Positions 1-5,859 of a stretch of DNA of 10,186 nt are shown one piece after another. Location of the stretch: assembly GCA_030690705.1 (NCBI GenBank), contig JAUYGE010000161.1, positions 1 to 10,186 on the forward strand, in the 5' to 3' direction. A program made the translations under genes and the position numbers. The notes below the pieces were generated by a model. The model was not told the DNA's origin and searched no databases. It worked only from the letters and a program-made list of their open reading frames with translations. The DNA comes from Dehalococcoidia bacterium. Lineage in GTDB: Bacteria; Chloroflexota; Dehalococcoidia; JAENJB01. How positions within the stretch are numbered: the first letter of the stretch is position 1; every line of letters begins with the position of its first letter.

Positions 1-171
1 TTCTTCTACTGCGATACCGTCATCATCTCCACCGGTATGAAGGCCGACACCAGCCTGGCGGAGCAGCTCAAGGGCAAGGTGCCCGAGCTTCACGTGATCG
101 GCGATGCCGTCAAGGCACGCCGCATCGTGGAGGCCTCTTCCGAAGCTGCGCGCGTCGGAATTACCCTCTAG
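1..171 (+). CDS. C-terminal end of an FAD/NAD(P)-dependent oxidoreductase (enoate reductase / 2,4-dienoyl-CoA reductase-like), partial
   Basis: Frame 1 is open from the window edge to TAG at 169-171, giving the last 56 residues of a protein whose start lies outside. The visible part reads DTVIISTGMKAD, then VPELHVIGDAVKARRI, then VEASSEAARVG. This is the usual end of the flavoprotein disulfide-reductase-like module in the Old Yellow Enzyme / 2-enoate reductase family. The VIGDA.K.RRI segment contributes the conserved Asp that contacts the FAD ribityl chain. In this family an N-terminal FMN barrel and a 4Fe-4S site pass electrons from NAD(P)H to an enoyl substrate, but those parts are outside the window, so substrate and subfamily cannot be set. 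The gene is followed within 24 bases by a strong intrinsic terminator, so it is the last gene of its transcript. Family assignment is fairly sure; the exact enzyme is not. Confidence 0.75.
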   Translation, partial: FFYCDTVIISTGMKADTSLAEQLKGKVPELHVIGDAVKARRIVEASSEAARVGITL

Positions 172-194
172 TCCAGAAGCACCTCAGGAATCAA

Positions 195-232
195 GGGGGA
201 GGTTGTCTCGTGAAGAGCAACCTCCCCCCTTT
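195..232 (+). terminator. Rho-independent terminator after the oxidoreductase gene
   Basis: A perfect 11-bp stem, GGGGGAGGTTG (195-205) and CAACCTCCCCC (218-228), closes a 12-base loop and is followed by CTTT. It starts 24 bases after the oxidoreductase stop codon. The U-run is short, but stem strength and position fit an intrinsic terminator. Confidence 0.75.
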
Positions 233-244
233 CTATTGTGATCG
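233..244. repeat. Target-site duplication, left copy (CTATTGTGATCG)
   Basis: Exact 12-base direct repeat of 385-396, directly abutting the left end of the 140-bp element. The identity stops at the base on either side. Confidence 0.8.
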
Positions 245-384
245 GTCTTGCCTCAAATGTCATTCTGAGGAGCGAAGCGACGAAGAATCTCTGGGTGGGG
301 TTAGTGATGCACAAATAGGCCCCACCACTCCGAGATCCTTCGCTGCGCTCAGGATGACACGGGGGTGGCACTTTTGGGGCAAAG
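245..384. mobile_element. 140-bp foldback MITE-like element, copy 1, with exact 12-bp target-site duplication
   Basis: This block matches 5088-5227 without gaps, with 8 differences in 140 positions, 7 of them transitions. It is flanked by an exact 12-base direct repeat, CTATTGTGATCG, at 233-244 and 385-396, which is what a transposition target duplication looks like. Ends are imperfect inverted repeats (TTGCCTCAAATGT near the left end; the reverse complement of the right end has TTGCCCCAAAAGT). An inner inverted repeat pairs TGTCATTCTGAG...GAAGAATCTC with GAGATCCTTCG...CTCAGGATGACA, and an inmost one pairs GGTGGGGT with GCCCCACC, so the whole unit folds into one long hairpin. It has no room for a transposase, so a related element would have to move it in trans. 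Reading frames through it are spurious. Confidence 0.85.
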
Positions 385-396
385 CTATTGTGATCG
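385..396. repeat. Target-site duplication, right copy (CTATTGTGATCG)
   Basis: Exact 12-base direct repeat of 233-244, directly abutting the right end of the 140-bp element. Confidence 0.8.
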
Positions 397-458
397 ACAT
401 CGCGATGGTTGAGAATTGCGAAGGAGAGGGGGATTGGGGTGAGGTTCTCCTCCATCTA

Positions 459-487
459 TTGACCTCTGCCCGAACGGGTGATAACAT
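459..487 (+). promoter_or_regulatory. Predicted sigma-70 type promoter of the dodecin gene
   Basis: TTGACC (459-464), a 17-base spacer, then TAACAT (482-487) with TG two bases upstream (479-480), making an extended -10 form. Predicted start of transcription is near 494, just before the leader hairpin and about 50 bases before the dodecin start codon. Seen by eye only. Confidence 0.5.
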
Positions 488-500
488 AGCGACCAGAACA

Positions 501-527
501 CCCGGACGCCACTGTGGACCGTCCGGG
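501..527 (+). other. Leader stem-loop just upstream of the dodecin ribosome-binding site
   Basis: CCCGGACG (501-508) pairs with CGTCCGGG (520-527) around an 11-base loop. It ends three bases before the AAGGAGG ribosome-binding site (531-537), so it would form in the 5' end of the message. It could stabilise the transcript or affect initiation; no regulator can be named. Confidence 0.5.
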
Positions 528-542
528 CGAAAGGAGGCTACT

Positions 543-761
543 ATGGCAGCAGCGAGCGTTTACAAGTTCATCGAGCTGGTGGGTACCAGCAATGTTTCGT
601 GGGAGAAGGCGGCAACGGCAGCGGTGGAGATGGCGGCGAAGTCGTTGCGCGACCTGCGCGTCGCCGAGGTCACCCAGCTGGATATGCAGCTTGAGAATGG
701 CAAGGTGACCAACTATCGGGCGAAGGTGAAGCTCTCCTTCAAGGTGGAGAAGCTAAGCTAA
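543..761 (+). CDS. Dodecin family flavin-binding protein
   Basis: This 72-residue protein is a typical full-length dodecin, a small cytoplasmic protein whose family assembles into hollow dodecamers that store flavins and quench their photochemistry. The sequence shows the family signature in order: VYKFIELVGTSNVSWEKA (residues 6-23), AAKSLRDLRVAEVTQLD (31-47) and NGKVTNYRAKVKLSFKVE (52-69). Trp20 in the SW motif is the residue expected to stack on the flavin ring. The start at 543 is set by AAGGAGG at 531-537, five bases away. The frame stays open far upstream only because it runs through the 140-bp repeat, so a longer start near 210 is wrong. The gene appears monocistronic, with its own promoter and leader hairpin upstream and a palindrome 38 bases after the stop. 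Confidence 0.93.
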   Translation: MAAASVYKFIELVGTSNVSWEKAATAAVEMAAKSLRDLRVAEVTQLDMQLENGKVTNYRAKVKLSFKVEKLS

Positions 762-799
762 GCCGCACATACCGCTCTAGATATCTCCTCACATCCCCT

Positions 800-832
800 C
801 CTGTCATTCCCGCCTTGAGCGGGAATGACAGG
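800..832. repeat. Short palindromic repeat / likely terminator (TGTCATTCCCGC type)
   Basis: A perfect 14-bp stem, CCTGTCATTCCCGC (800-813) with GCGGGAATGACAGG (819-832), and a CTTGA loop. It lies 38 bases after the dodecin stop codon and is followed by an A/T-rich stretch. The sequence is of the widely dispersed GTCATTCCCGC...GCGGGAATGAC kind seen in many genomes. It could serve as a terminator for dodecin. Its outer bases TGTCATTC echo the inner ends of the 140-bp element, but the rest is unrelated. Confidence 0.7.
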
Positions 833-893
833 GAATAATAGTTTGTGCTCGTTCATCAGCGCGCTTCGCGGGAACCTCTGATGTATTCTTGGT

Positions 894-923
894 TTGCTTC
901 GCACAGGCCACTGCCTTTATACT
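894..923 (+). promoter_or_regulatory. Possible promoter of the MoxR/VWA operon
   Basis: TATACT (918-923) is a good -10 match. The upstream TTGCTT (894-899) at an 18-base spacing is a weak -35. The predicted start near 930 would leave a leader of about 75 bases before the GTG at 1004. Confidence 0.35.
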
Positions 924-1003
924 TTAATGTCTACGGCAGGAATCCCGATGTCAAAGCAGCGCGTCAGTCTTGAGTACGCTAGCCCTTTTGGAGGTAATGT
1001 CCG

Positions 1004-1864
1004 GTGAAAAATGCCAGTTTCGACCAGTTCAAGGGTTCGGCCGACTATGTCACCTCCGAACCCTTGAGGAACGCCGTCAATGTATCCATCGCCCTTGGAA
1101 GGCCATTGCTCATCCGTGGTGAGCCGGGGACTGGGAAGACCATGCTGGCCCGCAGCATCGCCAAAGCACTGGAGAAGAAGCTCATTACCTGGCATGTGAA
1201 GTCAACCACCAAGGCCCAGGAGGGGCTATACCTCTACGACACCGTGCAGCGGCTCAACGACAGCCGGTTCGGCGACAAGGACGTCGCCGACATCAAGCAC
1301 TACATCAAGCTGGGCAAGCTGGGGCGTGCCTTCACCGCTCCCGAGCAGGTGGTGCTGCTCATCGACGAGGTCGACAAGGCGGATATTGAGTTCCCCAACG
1401 ACCTCCTCAACGAGCTGGACGAGATGAGCTTCCACATTCCGGAGACCAACGAGACCATTACCGCCATCCACCGTCCGGTAACCGTCATCACCAGCAACGC
1501 GGAGAAGGAGCTTCCCGATGCCTTCCTGCGCCGCTGCATCTTCCACTACATCGAGTTTCCTGACGCCAAGCTGATGGAGGAGATAGTCGGTGTGCACTTC
1601 CCCGACCTGAAGCCCGGCCTTCTCAAGGAGGCCCTGAAGGTCTTCTACTCGTTGAGAGAGATCGAGGAGTTCCGGAAGAAACCCTCGACCAGCGAGCTGA
1701 TAGACTGGATCCGGGCGCTGATGGCCGGTGGGATATCCCACGATGACATCGCCAAAGAGGTCCCCTTCATGGGCACGCTCTTGAAGAAAGAGACGGACTA
1801 CGACTACTTCGTCAACAACTACATGACCCGGGTGGGGGATACCCTGGTCATCCGCCGCAGGTAG
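1004..1864 (+). CDS. MoxR-type AAA+ ATPase
   Basis: This 286-residue protein is a single AAA+ domain of the MoxR group, cytoplasmic ATPases thought to act as chaperones that insert cofactors or activate partner complexes, usually with a von Willebrand factor A protein. The Walker A is GEPGTGKT (residues 39-46). The Walker B is VVLLIDEVDKA (116-126, catalytic Asp121-Glu122). Sensor 1 and the arginine-finger region are TSNAEKELPDAFLRRC (163-178), and a sensor-2-like segment KPSTSELIDW lies at 226-235. The GTG start at 1004 is chosen because GGAGG at 990-994 sits nine bases upstream and the protein then has family length. The next gene starts two bases after this stop and encodes the VWA partner, so the two are surely co-translated. 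Which complex the pair matures is not visible here. Confidence 0.92.
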   Translation: MKNASFDQFKGSADYVTSEPLRNAVNVSIALGRPLLIRGEPGTGKTMLARSIAKALEKKLITWHVKSTTKAQEGLYLYDTVQRLNDSRFGDKDVADIKHYIKLGKLGRAFTAPEQVVLLIDEVDKADIEFPNDLLNELDEMSFHIPETNETITAIHRPVTVITSNAEKELPDAFLRRCIFHYIEFPDAKLMEEIVGVHFPDLKPGLLKEALKVFYSLREIEEFRKKPSTSELIDWIRALMAGGISHDDIAKEVPFMGTLLKKETDYDYFVNNYMTRVGDTLVIRRR

Positions 1865-1866
1865 GG

Positions 1867-3042
1867 ATGTTCACTGACTTCTTCTATGTCTTAAGAAAGC
1901 ACAAGGTCCCCGTCTCCATCACCGAGTGGATGACCCTGATGGAAGCCCTCGCCGGGGGGCACATCAACAATATGGACGAGTTCTATTTCCTGGCCAGGGC
2001 CATTCTGGTCAAGAGCGAGACGCACTACGACCATTACGATGTGGCCTTTCAGGAGTACTTCAAGGGGATAGAGACGCCGGACGAGATTACGGAGCAGGTG
2101 CTGGAGTGGCTTCAGTCGCCGATGCGCAACCGGGAGCTTCTCTCACCGGAAGAGCAGGCTCTCTTCGACAAGATGGACCTGGAAGAGCTGATGAAGGAGC
2201 TGGAGAAGAGGCTTGGGGAACAGACCGGCCAGCACGACGGGGGGCATCACTGGGTAGGGCGGGGTGGCACATCGCCCTTCGGGCATTCCGGCTATCATCC
2301 CGGCGGCATACGGATTGGGGGCCAGTCAGGCGGCCGGTCTGCCATCAAGATTGCCCAGGAGAGAAGGTTCCAGAACTACCGCGATGATTTGACCCTCGAT
2401 GTCCGCCAGATGAAGATGGCGCTGAGGGGGCTGCGGCAGCTCAACCGGACGGGGCCGGAGGATGAGCTGGACCTGGAAGAGACGATTGATGCTACTGCCG
2501 GCAACGCGGGAGAGATCGAACTGGTCTGGGAACGCAGCCGGAAGAACACGGTCAAGGTGCTGCTGTTGATGGATGTGGGCGGCTCCATGTCGCCCTTCGC
2601 CCGGCTGTGCAGCCAGTTGTTCTCGGCCGCCCATTCCAGCTCCCATTTCAAGGACTTCCGCTACTACTACTTCCACAACTGCATCTACGATGACGTCTAC
2701 CAGGACATGGAGAGGCAGGAGAAGGTGAGTACCGACCTGCTGCTGCGGACGCTGGAGCCCGACTACAAGCTGCTGCTGGTGGGAGACGCCGCCATGGCGC
2801 CCAGCGAGCTGATGGAGAGGTACGGGGCCATCAACTACTACCAGCGCAACGAGTCACCGGGGGTAGTGTGGATGAAGCGGATAGCCGAGCACTTCACCCA
2901 CAGTGTCTGGATGAACCCCGAGGAGCCGCGCCTCTGGGGCCAGCCCTCCGTCCGCCTCATCGGGAAGCTCTTTCCCATGTTCCCCCTTACCCTGGAGGGC
3001 CTGGGGCAGGCGGTCAAGAGGCTGGTGGTGAAGTCCGGCTAA
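1867..3042 (+). CDS. VWA domain protein, CoxE-like (MoxR partner)
   Basis: This 391-residue protein has an N-terminal helical region (residues 1-115), a glycine/histidine-rich linker (about 118-157) and a C-terminal von Willebrand factor A domain from about 228. The metal-ion-dependent adhesion site is DVGGSMS (236-242), a DxGxS variant that I recall as usual in the CoxE-like group in place of DxSxS. A further site Asp lies in GDAAMAP (306-312). There is no signal peptide, so it is cytoplasmic. Family members work with MoxR ATPases; CoxD/CoxE, for example, help mature the Mo-Cu site of CO dehydrogenase. No carbon monoxide dehydrogenase genes are present here, so that target should not be assumed. 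Its ATG comes two bases after the ATPase stop. It converges on the lipase gene with only 22 bases between, and no terminator hairpin is visible there. Confidence 0.88.
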   Translation: MFTDFFYVLRKHKVPVSITEWMTLMEALAGGHINNMDEFYFLARAILVKSETHYDHYDVAFQEYFKGIETPDEITEQVLEWLQSPMRNRELLSPEEQALFDKMDLEELMKELEKRLGEQTGQHDGGHHWVGRGGTSPFGHSGYHPGGIRIGGQSGGRSAIKIAQERRFQNYRDDLTLDVRQMKMALRGLRQLNRTGPEDELDLEETIDATAGNAGEIELVWERSRKNTVKVLLLMDVGGSMSPFARLCSQLFSAAHSSSHFKDFRYYYFHNCIYDDVYQDMERQEKVSTDLLLRTLEPDYKLLLVGDAAMAPSELMERYGAINYYQRNESPGVVWMKRIAEHFTHSVWMNPEEPRLWGQPSVRLIGKLFPMFPLTLEGLGQAVKRLVVKSG

Positions 3043-3064
3043 TACTCGAGGTCGTTTACTATTC

Positions 3065-4909
3065 TCATTTCATAAAATACTTGATGATCCACTGAGCCAG
3101 TTTTAGTTGGAGTCTATCGGAGAAGCCTGCCCCTTCAACTTTCACCGCGCCGGACGTGTAGGCCGCCATAAGGTCCATCTGCTTCTTCACAACCTGCTCG
3201 AAGGTCCTGTAGGAATCCACTTTTATGTTCACAGTGGCGCCACTGACGACGCCGGTGCCGGCATCTTTGAGCGCATAGTCATCAATCACCATATACAGAT
3301 GTTCCGGGTTCTCTTTATCGGCGGCTACAGCTATGGTTATGTTGGCCCGGGCATTCCTCAGTTCTGCCAGAAACATACCCCTGATCTCGTCGCGCAGCTT
3401 GATCTTTTCAGGATCAATAATCCACAGCACCATTTTCTTGAACATACCGAACATAGAAGGTCCATCATCGCTGAAACTCGAAGGTCTTCTGGCTTTAGCT
3501 ATGTTCTCCTTTGCGAAGGCGGACATGTTATCCACCAGGCCTTTTCTGAAGTCCTCATTATTGATTTTCTTGCGAAGATCGGTCAGGATCTCTTGCGCCT
3601 TGGTGTTGCTGGGAATTGCACCATGTTCAGATTTCACGACAAATGTCCCATCCAGGCCATCTACTTCCGCTCCCTTAAATGACCCTGTCCCATCACCTAC
3701 TTTGTTTACCAATTTAGATAAACGAAGCACTGGCTTGGCCAGCCCGACGTCTTGAAAACGGTAGGTGAAGGCCTGGACAGTCTCCTGGTCTGTGCCCCTG
3801 ATCATGTAGTATTTCACACCGGGATACTTATCGACGGAGTCGCCCAGTTCCTTGTGAAAATCCATGCTTTTGCGTGCGAAATCTCTGTTGGGAAGGCCGT
3901 AACGATACTTGTAGGGTTTCGCTGCCTTTTCTCCAAGCGCGAATCTGATCGCCTCCGCGACCAAGTAATGATCATACTCCTGTAGGCTGATCCAGTCCTC
4001 GGTGTTTATCTTGTCAATGCCCCAGATTTCCTTGCCAAGCTTTTCCTCCACGAGAAAGGGGTAATCAGGTAGAAGCTGGTAGCCCCCTTCCCAGTTCCCT
4101 GAAATTTCCCACATCCTGGTGTTGGTCAGCTTGGCATTGCCAAAATTGTAGCCATCCGTCATGGCATAGAAGGGCATGGGCGAACCACGATGGGGCGTTC
4201 CCATGAAGACCACCGCGGCAACCTTCTTGGCCCTGTTCGGGTCTTTCATGTAGAGCCTGGCCTGCAGGCCGCCCATACTGTGCCCGACGAGGATCACCTT
4301 GTCGCTCTTAGTCTGTTTGAGCACGGCATCCACCTTCTTGTCCAGGAGCACGGTCCACCGTCTATTGTCCTGTCTGAAATCATACGGAAAATCGAAGAAT
4401 ACCTTTCCGGATGGGTTATCATTCAACTTATACCCTTCTTTTTCCATGTAATCATAAAACCCCTGGTATATCGGAAAGAATCGCAGGTCTTCTGTCACTC
4501 CTACCTTATGAAAGAATAGGGGGCCAACTCCTGGCAAGGCGCTCAGCGCGAAGGTGACAAGGGGGCCTGAGACCGGATAGACATCTCCGAGTCCATGTTT
4601 CACCGTATCGGTGGCGATAGCTCGTACGCCATGCGTGGGTGTCCGCCCGTCCTCTTTCAGCGCCAGTACCTTAAAAGCCTCATCACTTACTGATAAACTC
4701 CCCGGCCATGCATTGATCGTACTCTCTCCCTGGACATCAAGCGTGGAACCGGCCATGCCGGGGATGAAAATAATCGGATATTGTCTTCTGTCCGCTACCG
4801 TGTAGCCGTTGGCCTGTTTTTCCAGCGCATATGTGGCGGCCGGTTGCGAAAGCAAAAAGGCAACAAGGAGTAAGGCAAGTATCGCTTTCGCGCTAATCAA
4901 TCTCTTCAT
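3065..4909 (-). CDS. Secreted LCAT-type acyltransferase/lipase with C-terminal SCP2-like domain
   Basis: The start at 4909 (614 residues) is chosen because GGAGGAG at 4915-4921 lies five bases upstream and the protein then opens with a clean signal peptide: MKRLISAKA, a hydrophobic core LALLLVAFLLS, and likely cleavage near Ala28. A longer frame to 4990 would bury it. The alpha/beta-hydrolase part resembles the lecithin:cholesterol acyltransferase family: PIIFIPGMAGSTL (residues 45-57) for the oxyanion hole, INAWPGS (65-71), nucleophile GHSMGG (Ser211), and probable triad members Asp406 in VGDGT and His429 in EHG. The last 110 or so residues look like an SCP2 sterol-carrier domain, with VNIKVDSYRTFEQVVKK (560-576) then MDLMAAYTSGAVKVEGAG (578-595). 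It probably transfers or hydrolyses acyl chains of exported lipids; the actual substrate is unknown. The hydrolase call is firm, the SCP2 call moderate. Confidence 0.82.
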   Translation of the reverse strand: MKRLISAKAILALLLVAFLLSQPAATYALEKQANGYTVADRRQYPIIFIPGMAGSTLDVQGESTINAWPGSLSVSDEAFKVLALKEDGRTPTHGVRAIATDTVKHGLGDVYPVSGPLVTFALSALPGVGPLFFHKVGVTEDLRFFPIYQGFYDYMEKEGYKLNDNPSGKVFFDFPYDFRQDNRRWTVLLDKKVDAVLKQTKSDKVILVGHSMGGLQARLYMKDPNRAKKVAAVVFMGTPHRGSPMPFYAMTDGYNFGNAKLTNTRMWEISGNWEGGYQLLPDYPFLVEEKLGKEIWGIDKINTEDWISLQEYDHYLVAEAIRFALGEKAAKPYKYRYGLPNRDFARKSMDFHKELGDSVDKYPGVKYYMIRGTDQETVQAFTYRFQDVGLAKPVLRLSKLVNKVGDGTGSFKGAEVDGLDGTFVVKSEHGAIPSNTKAQEILTDLRKKINNEDFRKGLVDNMSAFAKENIAKARRPSSFSDDGPSMFGMFKKMVLWIIDPEKIKLRDEIRGMFLAELRNARANITIAVAADKENPEHLYMVIDDYALKDAGTGVVSGATVNIKVDSYRTFEQVVKKQMDLMAAYTSGAVKVEGAGFSDRLQLKLAQWIIKYFMK

Positions 4910-5023
4910 GGCATCTCCTCCGGTCAATTCTGTTCTTCTTCGTGGATATACGTCGGCCATGTTGCTCATAAGTGAGAGGATTCCGTTCACGCATCCGGCC
5001 GCCGCAAGTCGAATACCCCTGAT

Positions 5024-5052
5024 TTTCTAACACAGCAGCGTAAGATTGTCAA
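5024..5052 (-). promoter_or_regulatory. Predicted strong promoter of the acyltransferase/lipase gene
   Basis: On the minus strand a perfect TTGACA (5052-5047), a 17-base spacer, then TAGAAA (5029-5024) with TG two bases upstream (5032-5031). Transcription would start near 5017, leaving a leader of about 110 bases before the start at 4909. The second copy of the 140-bp element ends 36 bases upstream of this -35 box. Confidence 0.6.
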
Positions 5053-5087
5053 TGACCCTGCCGCCGCCCGTCATTCCATCTCTCGCG

Positions 5088-5227
5088 GTCTTGCCTCAAA
5101 TGTCATTCTGAGGAGCGAAGCGACGAAGAATCTCTGGGTGGGGTTAGTGATGCACAAATAGACCCCACCGCTCCGAGATCCTTCGCTTCGCTCAGGATGA
5201 CATAGAGACGGCACTTTTGGGGCAAAG
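5088..5227. mobile_element. 140-bp foldback MITE-like element, copy 2, with decayed target-site duplication
   Basis: Same unit and orientation as 245-384, differing at 8 of 140 positions. Flanks 5076-5087 and 5228-5239 agree at 9 of 12 positions and share CATCTCTC, which fits an older 12-base target duplication. One difference lies in the inmost stem (right arm ACCCCACC here, GCCCCACC in copy 1) and keeps pairing with GGTGGGGT either way. The element sits between the end of the PAS gene and the lipase promoter, and its long hairpin could help end PAS transcription. Confidence 0.82.
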
Positions 5228-5288
5228 TCATCTCTCACTGATCCGGGGTAGCGTCAGCCGATTTCGGTTGAGCTATGGTGTCCGAGAA

Positions 5289-5672
5289 CTAGGTCCGGCT
5301 CACGAAATGAAGGGCGAGAACATGTCCCTCATAAGCGATGGGGACCATTATCATTCTGGCCTTGATGAGTTCGCCCGTGGTCTTGTTCGTGACCTTAATG
5401 TTCAGACTGCTGGCAATCAGTTTTTCCGTGGCATTCTCATAGGCTGAAACTACCGCCGGCTGGCTGGACTCATCAACATCGTCCAGGGGCGTTTTCATAT
5501 CAACCCACTCCTTGACCGACTTGTAGCCGAGCAGCGTGGCAAAGTTCTTATTGCAGGTCTTGTGAGTGTCATCGAGATAGATGTAGATGGCTTGTCCTGA
5601 TTTTTCCAGTATGGGCTTGAATTGCTCCGAGATTCCTTTTATTAGTCCCACGTGATGTTGTTCTTGCGTCAT
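5289..5672 (-). CDS. Stand-alone PAS domain protein
   Basis: This 127-residue protein is a single PAS domain with a short lead helix and no output domain, signal peptide or membrane segment. Residues 20-60 show the PAS core: a strand IYIYLDD (29-35), then CNKNFATLLGYKSVKEW (40-56), the typical N..F..LLGY turn. Later strands are SLNIKVTNKTTGELIKARMIMVPI (starting at 89) and HVLALHFVSRT (117-127). PAS domains sense small ligands, redox state or light and bind partner proteins; what this one senses cannot be told. The ATG at 5672 is preceded by AGGAGA (5682-5687), about nine bases away; a longer frame to 5831 has no support. A weak -10-like TACAAT lies at 5718-5713 with no clear -35. The gene is divergent from the PAP2-like gene, and the shared intergenic space may couple their control. 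Confidence 0.8.
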   Translation of the reverse strand: MTQEQHHVGLIKGISEQFKPILEKSGQAIYIYLDDTHKTCNKNFATLLGYKSVKEWVDMKTPLDDVDESSQPAVVSAYENATEKLIASSLNIKVTNKTTGELIKARMIMVPIAYEGHVLALHFVSRT

Positions 5673-5776
5673 TGCATTCTTCTCCTTTAATTGCCGGTCA
5701 AGTCTGCCAGCGATTGTACACCTTATGGTACCCCTGGGCGAGTGGCCTGTGATAGGAACTCCGTAGGAGGGGGGGA

Positions 5777-5805
5777 TTGACATCGTGGCATGAGGATGAT
5801 ACAAC
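5777..5805 (+). promoter_or_regulatory. Predicted promoter of the PAP2-like gene
   Basis: A perfect TTGACA (5777-5782), a 17-base spacer, then TACAAC (5800-5805) with an upstream TG (5797-5798), forming an extended -10. Transcription would start near 5812, giving a leader of about 50 bases before the TTG at 5860. Confidence 0.6.
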
Positions 5806-5859
5806 ATCGTCGCCCGTCCCGGGTGGGGCAATATAACTTGAAACGAGTGGAGTAAGACC

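Noticed and set aside
260..487. Small reading frames on both strands over the 140-bp repeat
   Set aside because: They are translations of the foldback element and give its typical spurious peptides; there is no ribosome-binding site or coding bias.
800..832. Third copy of the 140-bp element
   Set aside because: It shares only TGTCATTC at its ends; length, core and loop are different, so it is a separate palindrome family.
1226..1741. Long minus-strand frame opposite the MoxR ATPase gene
   Set aside because: It mirrors a high-GC gene with clear Walker motifs on the plus strand; its composition is typical of an antisense shadow.
3043..3064. Terminator between the VWA gene and the convergent acyltransferase gene
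   Set aside because: The 22 bases contain no stem-loop of useful strength.
4910..4990. Upstream start of the acyltransferase at 4990
   Set aside because: The start at 4909 has an ideal ribosome-binding site and places the signal peptide at the N-terminus; the extra 27 residues would spoil export.
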